From Salaquimonas pukyongi (GTDB lineage: Bacteria; Pseudomonadota; Alphaproteobacteria; Rhizobiales; Rhizobiaceae), in NCBI RefSeq assembly GCF_001953055.1, contig NZ_CP019044.1, positions 2,046,001 to 2,110,000 of the forward strand: a DNA stretch of 64,000 nt, in the 5' to 3' direction. Both the position numbers and the translations under genes were made by a program. A model generated the notes under the pieces. The model searched no databases and was not told the DNA's origin. It saw only the letters and a program-made list of their open reading frames with translations. Positions 8,841-16,546 of the stretch are shown here, one piece after another; position 1 is the stretch's first letter; every line of letters starts with the position of its first letter.

Positions 8841-9563
8841 TCACATCCTGGGGTGGTTAAACGCAGCCATGTGAAAGCGCAACTGTGCCTCATCATAGCG
8901 CCAGCCTGCACCAACCGGGCAGGCATTGCGTGCCGCACAGCCCAACGTCACGCAGTCCGGAGCACGGGCGCTGCCAAGATGGCCTCTGCAGGCAGCGGCA
9001 TCAAAACCCTCCTGCCCGAACGCCCCGGCCGGACAAGCAGAAAGGCACGGCTTTTCAACGCACCGGTCACAGGGATGGAGGATTTTTTCCCCCGGTGACA
9101 CGTTGCCCACCGCCTGCCCTGCCTGCGGCAAGACAATCGCAGCGCGCAAGGCGAACCACAATCCGTATTGGGGATGGATCAGCAAGCCAAGTGGTGAAGC
9201 GCTAATGCCCATTGCCCGTTTCGCCCAGCGCTGAAAGGGCCACAGCGGCTTGCCGAAAGGAAAAAGGCTTTCGACGTCCTCCTGCTCCTTCACGGTGAGT
9301 TGCCCAACGCTTTCAACAACGATGCGCCGGGTCCAGCGATCCAGCGGGTCGGATTTTTCATCACGGTATTCGGCAGATGCCGAAAAGTGCTGCCACAGGG
9401 AACCACCCGCATTGCCGAACAGCAATGCAGTCCTGCCGGCAAGATGCCGATGGGATTTGCTGATGATATCGCCCGGCTCGATCACAAAATCACCGAACCG
9501 GGCCAGACCATGGTCTGCCAGAAAAACACTCAGGCGGGAACCGGCGTGTATTGATCCCGCCAT
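8841..9563 (-). CDS. QueG-like [4Fe-4S] ferredoxin-type protein
   Basis: A 240-residue iron-sulfur protein whose C-terminal part resembles the ferredoxin domain of epoxyqueuosine reductase. CDRCVEKPCLSACPAGA (about residues 163-179) is a clear C-x2-C-x4-C-x3-CP cluster motif, and AACRGHL followed by DCVTLGCAARNACPVG supplies a second Cys set. The N-terminal 150 residues lack a recognisable cofactor motif. ATG 9563 is preferred to GTG 9572 because the latter has a ribosome site too close. It follows the MttB-family gene on the same strand after 113 bases, so the two may be co-transcribed. RamA-type activators carry two C-terminal 4Fe-4S clusters, so a role as electron donor for corrinoid reactivation is a reasonable but unproven inference. 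Confidence 0.75.
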   Translation of the reverse strand: MAGSIHAGSRLSVFLADHGLARFGDFVIEPGDIISKSHRHLAGRTALLFGNAGGSLWQHFSASAEYRDEKSDPLDRWTRRIVVESVGQLTVKEQEDVESLFPFGKPLWPFQRWAKRAMGISASPLGLLIHPQYGLWFALRAAIVLPQAGQAVGNVSPGEKILHPCDRCVEKPCLSACPAGAFGQEGFDAAACRGHLGSARAPDCVTLGCAARNACPVGAGWRYDEAQLRFHMAAFNHPRM

Positions 9564-9676
9564 GTCTCGCACCCTTATTTCTTCACGCCCGTGGGCTCGG
9601 ACAGATGCCAGACACTGCGGGTGATCTGGTTTCCCACGCGCCGGCGGCTCTGCGCTTCGCCGGCCGGGTCACCCTT

Positions 9677-11265
9677 TCAGCCAAATGCGTCAGGCATGGA
9701 ATCCTTGCGCTTGTTCATGAACTCCTTCAGCGCTTCGTCAATGCCCTCATCCAGGGCCGGCGGCTGATAGGCCTCAAGCCAGGCACGGGCAATGTCATTG
9801 GCCTTCTGCTCGGTGCGCTTTGCCCCCTCGATCTCCCACTGTTCGAAGGAATTGTTGTCAGCAACGTTGGAGACGTGGAATGCTTCCTTGAAATTCGCCT
9901 GGGTATGGGCGCAACCGAGATAATGCCCGCCAGGGCCCACTTCGCGGATCGCATCCATTGCCTGGGCCGTTTCGGAGACATCAATCCCGCCGGCAAATTT
10001 CTGCGCCGCCGCAAGCTGGTCGCAATCCATGATGAACTTCTCGAAGGACGATACCAGCCCGCCTTCCAGCCAGCCCGCCGCGTGCAGCATGAAGTTTACC
10101 CCGCCCAGCATGGCCGGCCAGAGCGTGTTGGCGCTTTCATAGGCTGCCTGCCCATCGGGCATTTTTGAGCCGGTCAGCGAGCCGCCGGAGCGGAACGGCA
10201 GGTTGTAGCGGCGGGCAAACTGCGCCGCCCCCATCAGCACCTGCGCCGGTTCAGGTGTGCCGAAGGACGGCGCGCCCGACTGCATGGAGATGGCGGTTGC
10301 GAATGTCCCGAAGATGACCGGGGAACCGGGGCGGCAAAGCTGCGAAAATGCGATTGCCGAGGTGGCTTCGCACAATACCTGGGTGAGCGTGCCCGCCACC
10401 GTGACCGGGCTCATCGCCCCGCCGACAATGAACGGAGAAACGATGGATGCCTGATTGGCCCGTGCATAGGTTTTCAGCGCCCCCAGCATGGTGTCGTCCA
10501 GCACCATGGGCGAATTGCAGTTGATCAGGGAAACAAGCACGCAATTGTTGTCGATGAAGTCTTCGCCGAACAGCATCTGCACCATTTTTACCGTGTCTTC
10601 GGCCCGCTCGGGCGCCGTGACCGACCCCATGAAGGGTTTGTCGGAATAGCGCATATGGGTATAGACCATGTCCAGGTGGCGCTTGTTGACGGGAATGTCC
10701 ACCGGCTCGCAAACCGTGCCGCCTGAGTGGTGCATGGCCGGCGCCATATAGGCGAGCTTTACGAAATTCTTGAAATCCTCGATCGTCGCATACCGGCGCG
10801 AACCCTCAAGATCGCGCACGAAAGGCGGGCCGTAAACCGGTGCAAACACGGTGTGCTTGCCGCCGATCACCACATTCCGGTCCGGGTTGCGGGCATGCTG
10901 GGTAAATTGCGAGGGCGCCGTTTTCATCAGCTCGCGGCAAAGCCCTTTTGGAAAATGCACCCGCTCGCCCTGAACGTCGGCACCGGCGTCCTTCCACATG
11001 GACAGCGCTTCCGCGTCACCGCGGTATTCCACCCCCATTTCCTCCATCAGGATATCGGCATTGTGCTCAATAAGCTCGATGGCCTCGGCAGACAGGATGT
11101 CGACCGGTTCCAGCTTGCGGTGGGCATATGGCAGGCTCGTCAGGTGAACCCCTGATCGTGCCGCCCTTCTGGCTGCCCCGCCGCCCCGCGCGCCCTGCCG
11201 CGGCGGCCTCCGTTTTCCTGAACTTCTGCAGCATCTTCGCTCATGGCAACGCCCGATTCTTCCAT
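9677..11265 (-). CDS. MttB-family (trimethylamine/quaternary amine) corrinoid methyltransferase, apparent 5' frameshift
   Basis: COG5598 family TIM-barrel enzyme that moves a methyl group from a methylated or quaternary amine to Co(I) of a corrinoid protein. The intact frame encodes family landmarks such as FAPVYGPPFVRDLEG, TVCEPVDIPV and LINCNSPMVLDDTMLGAL, and ends with TGA. No in-frame amber codon occurs, so this is a non-pyrrolysine member; those studied use glycine betaine, proline betaine, carnitine or butyrobetaine. The first ATG in the intact frame (11047) would remove a conserved N-terminus. Upstream codons in that frame still read family-like sequence (AARRAARSGV, then PYAHRKLEPVDILSAEAIEL), but the only starts (ATG 11265 or 11244, MSEDAAEVQENGGRRG) are in another frame. 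The two join if one G is missing in the G-run near 11173-11193. Substrate unknown. Confidence 0.85.
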
Positions 11266-11477
11266 TTGGTTAGCTCTTTTTATCTGACCGGCAGACTACA
11301 GCAACTCGGCATTGCTTGCCGCAGCACCGGTGCACCTGCCTTTTGTTGCAAAATACCGGCTCGCCAAAGTCCCAATGACACCAAAAACGCCTCGTCTTGG
11401 CGCAATTACGATGCTGCACCCACGGCGCTTGCCTGCCCCAAAATGCAATTGAGGGAATTGACACCATGCGATCTTTT

Positions 11478-11513
11478 ATATAAGTGATCACATATATTCG
11501 TGATCTCTTATAC
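11478..11513. promoter_or_regulatory. inverted-repeat operator before the YeeE/YedE pair
   Basis: ATATAAGTGATCAC (11478-11491) and GTGATCTCTTATAC (11500-11513) are inverted repeats agreeing at 12 of 14 positions, separated by 8 bases. The right half ends just before the ribosome site AAGGAG of the first transporter gene, so a bound protein would block initiation. YeeE/YedE pairs are often controlled by ArsR-family sulfide/persulfide sensors (BigR/SqrR type). That the regulator here is one of these is inference; no such gene is in the window. Confidence 0.6.
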
Positions 11514-11527
11514 GAAAGGAGACTGTC

Positions 11528-12085
11528 ATGTTAACCTGGAAGAACGGCGGAGTGGCCCTTGGCCTGGTCTTTCTGGCCGCCGTGTTGCTGGTCAAGCCGA
11601 TAGGGGTTTCGACCCAGTTCGTGATTTTCGACGGGATTGTATGGGATGCCGTCAACCCGGCGGTCGTGGTTGAAAACAGCGAGGCAAAAAGCGGCTACGC
11701 CAGCCCCAATGCCTATCTCGACAAAAGCGGCGGTAAATACGCCGCAAACGTTGCCAACCCGATCAATTACAGCTTCATCTTTGCCCTTGCCATGGTTGGC
11801 GGCGCGTTCCTGTCCGGCCTTCTGCGCGGCGGTGTTGCAAGCCCTGAAAGGCAGATGCCGCAGATATGGCGCAGCAATTTTGGCGACAATCCGTGGAAAC
11901 GCTATGCCGTGGCCTTCGCTGGCGGTTTCATCGTGCTGTATGGCGCCCGCCTTGCCGGCGGTTGCACCTCCGGTCACATGATGAGCGGCATGATGCAGAC
12001 CGCTGTTTCCGGCTACATCTTTGCTGCCGGCGTATTCCTTGCCGGCATTCCAGCTGCAATTCTTCTCTTCAACAAGGAGGCATAA
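11528..12085 (+). CDS. YeeE/YedE family sulfur-compound transporter subunit (first half)
   Basis: A 185-residue membrane protein with about four to five helices and the conserved YeeE/YedE motif GARLAGGCTSGHMMSG near residue 145, whose Cys is central to thiosulfate or sulfur transport in characterised homologues. ATG 11528 follows AAGGAGACTGTC. The partner gene starts three bases after the stop and together they make the two halves of one YeeE-type channel (PmpA/PmpB arrangement). A 36-bp inverted-repeat operator lies immediately upstream. The pair sits inside the methyl-transfer region but is sulfur-related, which is consistent with methionine and persulfide chemistry nearby; no direct link is shown. 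Confidence 0.82.
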   Translation: MLTWKNGGVALGLVFLAAVLLVKPIGVSTQFVIFDGIVWDAVNPAVVVENSEAKSGYASPNAYLDKSGGKYAANVANPINYSFIFALAMVGGAFLSGLLRGGVASPERQMPQIWRSNFGDNPWKRYAVAFAGGFIVLYGARLAGGCTSGHMMSGMMQTAVSGYIFAAGVFLAGIPAAILLFNKEA

Positions 12086-12088
12086 GCC

Positions 12089-12694
12089 ATGACCACGATA
12101 TTGCTTGCAATTCTCATCGGCGGTGCCTTCGGTTTCGTGCTTGATCGTGTCGGCGCCACCAATCCGGACTACATCATCGGCATGCTACGCCTTTCAAGGC
12201 TGCATCTGATGAAGACCATTCTTCTGGCGATTGGCGTTTCGTCCGTGCTGATGTTTGGCGGATTGCTGCTGGGCGTCATCGACCCGGGCCATTTGAGCGT
12301 CAAAACCGCTTATGCGGGGGTCTTTGCCGGAGGCATCCTGCTCGGCATCGGCTTTGCTGTCGCAGGCTACTGCCCCGGCACCGGACTTGCTGCCATGGCA
12401 ACCGGGCGCAAGGACGCATTGTTCTTCGTCCTGGGTGGGCTGCTGGGCGCCGCCGCCTATATGGTAACCTATAACGGCGTCAAAGCGACCGGCATTCTGG
12501 ACGCCATCCTGGGCGGCAAGGCAACCCTGGGCCAGATTGCGGAAACCGGCTATCCGTCGCTTTTTGCCATCAACGGCTCCCTGACCGGGATTGTAATCGG
12601 CATCGTCCTGATCGCCATCGCCGTCGCCCTGCCCTCAAGACTGCGCGGCGAGACCCTCAAAACGGTTCAAAAGGACGGCACCGAACACGCTTGA
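12089..12694 (+). CDS. YeeE/YedE family sulfur-compound transporter subunit (second half, DUF6691-like)
   Basis: A 201-residue membrane protein with four to six helices. The conserved GYCPGTGLAAMATG segment near residue 92 holds the second-half Cys of YeeE/YedE channels. The ribosome site GGAGG overlaps the end of the upstream gene, so translation is coupled. The first helix (LLAILIGGAFGFVLDRVGATNPDYIIGML) is typical of the PmpB half. A rho-independent terminator follows 26 bases after the stop, so the two transporter genes form a closed transcription unit. Confidence 0.82.
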   Translation: MTTILLAILIGGAFGFVLDRVGATNPDYIIGMLRLSRLHLMKTILLAIGVSSVLMFGGLLLGVIDPGHLSVKTAYAGVFAGGILLGIGFAVAGYCPGTGLAAMATGRKDALFFVLGGLLGAAAYMVTYNGVKATGILDAILGGKATLGQIAETGYPSLFAINGSLTGIVIGIVLIAIAVALPSRLRGETLKTVQKDGTEHA

Positions 12695-12720
12695 GCGCCA
12701 TTTGGACCGATATATCACGA

Positions 12721-12753
12721 AAAAGGCGGGCCGATCGGGTCCGCCCTTTTCTT
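12721..12753 (+). terminator. rho-independent terminator of the YeeE/YedE pair
   Basis: GGCGGGCC and GGTCCGCC form a GC-rich hairpin around GATC, preceded by AAAA and followed by CTTTTCTTT. It separates the transporter pair from the corrinoid-protein gene downstream. Confidence 0.75.
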
Positions 12754-12962
12754 TGAATATCCCCGACAGGCCCAAATTCCTTCCCGATTTGCCATGCTGC
12801 CGTTCAGTCGCAAAAATTGAGTTTCTGGTCGCGAAACAAACAGGTGCGCCGTGTAAAAATCCTGCTATAGGGGAAGTTGGTGCTGCCGAAACGCATGTAG
12901 CTGCCGGCAGCAACCGCGAAAACCTTGCCCATGTGCGCCGATCGAACATAAGGATCCCGCCA

Positions 12963-13655
12963 ATGTCCGATGATGAAATCGTCCTCTCCGAACTCAGCGA
13001 TGAGGAACTCGTGCAGCAGATGCACGATGATCTTTACGATGGCCTGAAAGAGGAGATCGAGGAAGGCGTCAACATCCTGCTGGAACGCGGCTGGACACCC
13101 TATGACGTTCTGACCAAGGCCCTGGTCGAGGGCATGCGCATCGTCGGGATCGACTTCCGCGACGGCATTCTTTTTGTGCCTGAAGTGCTGCTGGCGGCAA
13201 ACGCCATGAAGGCGGGCATGTTCATCCTCCGTCCCCTGCTGGCAGAAACCGGCGCGCCGAAGCTCGGCTCCATGGTCATCGGCACCGTGAAGGGCGACAT
13301 TCACGACATCGGCAAGAACCTGGTCGGCATGATGATGGAAGGTGCGGGCTTTGATGTGTACGATCTCGGCATCAACACCGATGCCGACGAATATCTTGCA
13401 GCCCTTGAAGAGCACAAGCCCGACATTCTCGGCATGTCGGCCCTGCTGACCACGACCATGCCCTATATGAAGGTCGTAATCGACACCATGATCGCCAAGG
13501 GCATCCGGGACGACTATACCATTCTTGTCGGCGGCGCCCCGCTCAACGAGGAATTCGGCAAGGCAATCGGTGCCGACGCCTATTGCCGCGATGCGGCGGT
13601 TGCCGTCGAAACAGCCAAGGAATTCATGGCCCGCAAACACAACCAGCGTGCCTGA
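12963..13655 (+). CDS. corrinoid (B12-binding) methyl-carrier protein, MtbC/MttC/MtgC type
   Basis: A 230-residue cytosolic methyl carrier with the two domains shared with methionine synthase: a helical B12-binding-2 cap (residues 10-95) and a Rossmann-like B12-binding domain (100-215). The cobalt lower ligand is His114 in the motif DIHDIG (residues 112-117). LGINTDADEYLAALEEHKPD and ALLTTTMPYMK are standard for the family. ATG 12963 is set by AAGGA at 12950; the frame is open further upstream but has no conserved sequence there. It should receive methyl groups from the MttB-family enzyme and/or methyl-THF and pass them to homocysteine or THF. A separate carrier plus the folate and homocysteine modules in the same region corresponds to MetH in pieces. 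Confidence 0.92.
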   Translation: MSDDEIVLSELSDEELVQQMHDDLYDGLKEEIEEGVNILLERGWTPYDVLTKALVEGMRIVGIDFRDGILFVPEVLLAANAMKAGMFILRPLLAETGAPKLGSMVIGTVKGDIHDIGKNLVGMMMEGAGFDVYDLGINTDADEYLAALEEHKPDILGMSALLTTTMPYMKVVIDTMIAKGIRDDYTILVGGAPLNEEFGKAIGADAYCRDAAVAVETAKEFMARKHNQRA

Positions 13656-13703
13656 CGGCAAAAACTCCCGGCAGCAATCCAAAAGCGCCGATAGCAATAT
13701 CTG

Positions 13704-14381
13704 ATGGAGCAATTGCCAGTTCGCAAGACCACACAGCAGGATTATCCGGCCATCTCGTTTGCCGGGTGCTTGGCCGCAATAGGTTTGTTGCTGGCCGCAA
13801 CCATCGTCTCGCTCACCTCCGGCGCCAGCCAGGAGCCGTTCGAGACTATCGCTGACGCCGCTGCCTATGCCAGCGGTCTTGCAAAGGCTGAAACCGGCCT
13901 GCGAACCATCCTGTTTATCGACAGCCTGTTCATCATCGCCTATGTGACGGCGATCGGGTTCGCCGTTGCCGCTTTTGCATCCAGATGCCGCCCCGCAGCC
14001 TGGCTGGGCGGCCTGGCGATACTCGCTGTTGCAATCCTCGACATGCTGGAAAATGCCATCATGGCCCAGTCCCTCGACATGGCCGTTCTCGGCGCATCCA
14101 TCACCCTTGAGCGCATCGCCTGGCAGGCTTCGCTCTCCGCCATGAAATGGCAGATGGCCGCCCTCGCCTTGTTCTCGGTCTCCTTCATCCTGCCTGATGA
14201 GAGCCTGCTTGAGCGCCTGCTTGTTTGGGGCCTTCGGCTGGGCTTGCCGCTGGCCGTACCGCTGTTCGTCATGGATGCGTTCGGCCTGCGCCAAATCGCG
14301 CCTGCCGGCCTTGGGCTCACCATGCTGGGCGGCTTCATCCTGCTGGCAGTTGTACTCCGCACCCATCTCAGGCAGACCTGA
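13704..14381 (+). CDS. multi-pass membrane protein, unknown function
   Basis: A 225-residue hydrophobic protein with five or six predicted helices (about residues 18-38, 68-92, 100-122, 150-165, 172-190 and 198-218). No recognisable family motif or catalytic residues. It lies between the corrinoid protein (48 bases upstream) and the DUF1638 gene (80 bases downstream) on the same strand. Co-location alone links it to corrinoid metabolism, for example as a B12-related or substrate-related membrane component, but this is speculative. Confidence 0.65.
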   Translation: MEQLPVRKTTQQDYPAISFAGCLAAIGLLLAATIVSLTSGASQEPFETIADAAAYASGLAKAETGLRTILFIDSLFIIAYVTAIGFAVAAFASRCRPAAWLGGLAILAVAILDMLENAIMAQSLDMAVLGASITLERIAWQASLSAMKWQMAALALFSVSFILPDESLLERLLVWGLRLGLPLAVPLFVMDAFGLRQIAPAGLGLTMLGGFILLAVVLRTHLRQT

Positions 14382-14461
14382 AATCCGATACAGATCAACC
14401 GCTTGGCCAAAAATCATGAATCAGGCTGACAAGCGCTTCCATCCGGCTGTAAAGTGACCCC

Positions 14462-15076
14462 ATGGCCAAAGCATCCACCCCGTCCCCGGCAAAAATCCGC
14501 GTCATTGCTTGCGGCATGATCGCCCGCGAGGTGATGGCAGTGAACGAGCAACTGGGGTTTGATCACATCGATCTTAAATGCCTGCCGGCCGAATATCATC
14601 ACTATCCCGAGAAGATTGCCCCTGCCATGGACAAGGCAATTGCAACGGCAAGGGATGAAGGCTTCGAGCATGTTTTCGCCGGCTATGCCGATTGCGGCAC
14701 CGGCGGCGAATTGGACCGGGTGTGCAAAAAACACGGCGTTGAACGCATCGCCGGCCCGCACTGCTTTTCCTTCTATGCCGGCAATGCGGCATTTGCCGGG
14801 GAGGCAGATGATCTGATGACCACATTCTTCATTACCGATTTTCTTGCCCGCCAGTTCGATGCCTTCATGGTCAAACCCCTTGGCCTGGATCGCCATCCCG
14901 ATCTTAAGGCGATGTATTTTTCAAACTACACCAGGGCGCTCTATCTTGCGCAAACCAGGGATGCCGAACTTGAGAAAAACGCCCGCGAAATTGCCGCCTA
15001 TCTTGGGCTGGAATACGAATACCGTTATACCGGCTATGGCGACCTGACACCCGCCCTGGCCGCTCTCAAGCCCTGA
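14462..15076 (+). CDS. DUF1638 domain protein
   Basis: A 204-residue cytosolic protein of the DUF1638 family. Visible family features are the N-terminal IRVIACGMIAREVM, HYPEKIAPAMDKAI, GYADCGTGGELD and GPHCFSFYAGNAAF, with conserved Cys and His that suggest metal or cofactor binding. Members occur beside corrinoid methyltransferases in methanogens and in bacteria, which matches the position here two genes after the corrinoid protein. The biochemical role is not established. Interacting with or loading the corrinoid or its metal site is a possibility only. Confidence 0.85.
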   Translation: MAKASTPSPAKIRVIACGMIAREVMAVNEQLGFDHIDLKCLPAEYHHYPEKIAPAMDKAIATARDEGFEHVFAGYADCGTGGELDRVCKKHGVERIAGPHCFSFYAGNAAFAGEADDLMTTFFITDFLARQFDAFMVKPLGLDRHPDLKAMYFSNYTRALYLAQTRDAELEKNAREIAAYLGLEYEYRYTGYGDLTPALAALKP

Positions 15077-15107
15077 CCTGCACTGACAAGACCTGCCCGA
15101 AGCTGCC

Positions 15108-15563
15108 ATGTCCTATCGCTATTACTATGAAGACTGCCCGCCGGGCACGGAAAGAAAGCTCGGCCCGCGCACCATAACGGCAGAGGAGATCATCGGCTTT
15201 GCCACCCGATTCGATCCCATTCCCTTTCATCTCGACGAGGCGGCAGGCAAAGCCTCCCTGCTCGGCGGGCTGGCGGCATCCGGCTGGCATGTCTGCTCGC
15301 TCGCCATGCGGATGATCTGTGATTCCTATCTCCTGGAATCGGCAAGCCTTGGCTCACCCGGCATTGAGGAATGCAAATGGCTGGCGCCCGTGCTTGCCGG
15401 CGACACCTTGCAGGGACGATCAGTGGTCGAAACCGCAAGACGGTCAGCCTCCCGCCCCGGCATGGGCCTGCTGGGCCTGCGCTGCGAGTTGTTCAATCAG
15501 AAAGACCAGCAGGTGCTGATGTTCAAAAACACCGGCATGATGGCACGGCGGGATGCCGCATGA
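15108..15563 (+). CDS. MaoC-like dehydratase (hotdog fold), first of a tandem pair
   Basis: A 151-residue single hotdog-fold protein of the MaoC/(R)-enoyl-CoA hydratase family. DPIPFHLDEAAGKASLLGGL corresponds to the hydratase motif with catalytic Asp and His, followed by ASGWHVCSLAMRM. Its last codons overlap the start of a second MaoC gene (ATGA at 15560), so the two are coupled and probably form a heterodimer, as in two-subunit MaoC enzymes. Their link to the surrounding methyl-transfer genes is unclear; alphaproteobacterial genomes often carry this pair as a housekeeping unit. Confidence 0.87.
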   Translation: MSYRYYYEDCPPGTERKLGPRTITAEEIIGFATRFDPIPFHLDEAAGKASLLGGLAASGWHVCSLAMRMICDSYLLESASLGSPGIEECKWLAPVLAGDTLQGRSVVETARRSASRPGMGLLGLRCELFNQKDQQVLMFKNTGMMARRDAA

Positions 15564-16051
15564 ACCATCACAGCGAAGCAGGTTTACCGCAATTCATGGT
15601 ACCCGGCTGGTCTGGCTTTATTGGCGAACACACCTTTTTGGCAGAAGAGATCGTCGAGTTTGCCAAGGCCTATGATCCACAGCCCTTCCACATCGATGCG
15701 CAGGCGGCCAGGGCCAGCCTGTTTGGCAGCTTGTGCGCCTCCGGCTGGCATACCGCTTCGATGTGGATGCGAAAGCAGCGCGATTACACGCAGAAGTACC
15801 TGGCTGAGCGCGCAAAAAACGGCCTTCCCGCCGCCGAGTTCGGCCCTTCGCCGGGCTTTGAAAACCTGAAATGGCCAAAGCCGGTCTATGCCGGGGATAC
15901 CATACGCTATTTCAACCAGACCACGGCCTGCCGTAAAAGCCGCAGCCGCCCCGGCTGGCACATCATGTCGGCCAGGAGCAGTGGCAAAAACCAGCATGAC
16001 GAGCTGGTGCTGACCTTCGAAAGCGCCGTTATGCTGAAATATCCCGTCTGA
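15560..16051 (+). CDS. MaoC-like dehydratase (hotdog fold), second of a tandem pair
   Basis: A 163-residue paralogue of the upstream protein. The motif reads YDPQPFHIDAQAARASLFGS, with the Asp and His of the (R)-hydratase site, then CASGWHTASMWMR. The ATG at 15560 overlaps the preceding TGA; a longer in-frame extension running back through the first gene is rejected because of this coupling. Both copies keep the motif, so neither is an obvious inactive partner. The expected activity is hydration of a 2-enoyl-CoA, the substrate unknown. Confidence 0.87.
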   Translation: MNHHSEAGLPQFMVPGWSGFIGEHTFLAEEIVEFAKAYDPQPFHIDAQAARASLFGSLCASGWHTASMWMRKQRDYTQKYLAERAKNGLPAAEFGPSPGFENLKWPKPVYAGDTIRYFNQTTACRKSRSRPGWHIMSARSSGKNQHDELVLTFESAVMLKYPV

Positions 16052-16166
16052 TCGGATATGATCGCGTTCAAACGCGGTGTCGCGATTGTTTGTTTGCGCG
16101 TCGTAACGTGCATAGTGCGCCACGCGCTTTCAAAGCATGACAGGCGCACAGAGTAAGGTGGCTTGA

Positions 16167-16469
16167 ATGGCTCAACTGCAGATCGTCTACTGGCGTGACA
16201 TTCCGGCCCAGGTCATCGTCAAGGCCGGCCGGCGCAATGTCGCAAAACGCGAACTGTCGCTGCGCTTTACCGAGGCGATCGACATGTGCGCCATGCGCTC
16301 GGGCGCTGCGGAAACCGACGATTATCTCGCCCAATGGCGGCGGGCCGATCCAGTGACCGTCAGCGATGACCTTGAGGCAGAAGCAGCGAAAGCCGCTGAA
16401 ACTCTGGAAGCCGAATACGACAAGGAAAGGCTTGTACGATTGGTCAATGCCGGCGGCAGGGAGGCCTGA
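16167..16469 (+). CDS. 'virulence factor' family small protein (PF13769-like)
   Basis: A 100-residue acidic protein resembling the small alphaproteobacterial family named 'virulence factor' in Pfam. It starts LQIVYWRDIPAQVIVKAGR and has a helical, charged C-terminus. In many alphaproteobacteria this gene sits directly before a MetF-like gene, as it does here (77 bases), so the name is probably misleading and a role in one-carbon metabolism more likely. No catalytic residues are evident. Confidence 0.75.
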   Translation: MAQLQIVYWRDIPAQVIVKAGRRNVAKRELSLRFTEAIDMCAMRSGAAETDDYLAQWRRADPVTVSDDLEAEAAKAAETLEAEYDKERLVRLVNAGGREA

Positions 16470-16546
16470 CGCCATATCATGGGGAAATCCCCGCCCGACA
16501 CCGCGGCCCGGCGCTTGCCGGCAGCAGATTCCGTGAGGAACTTATC

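Noticed and set aside
9677-11265. Pyrrolysine-type MttB with amber readthrough
   Set aside because: No in-frame TAG occurs in the body of the gene and the stop is TGA. The interruption is a frameshift near the 5' end.
12841-12960. Possible cobalamin riboswitch before the corrinoid protein gene
   Set aside because: GGGGAAGTTGGTG and GCTGCCGGCAGCAACC resemble fragments of the B12 box, but order, spacing and the core motif do not fit. A search with a covariance model would settle it.
12702-12962. Longer corrinoid protein starting at 12702
   Set aside because: The extension runs through the transporter terminator and has no conserved sequence; ATG 12963 has a ribosome site and matches the family start.
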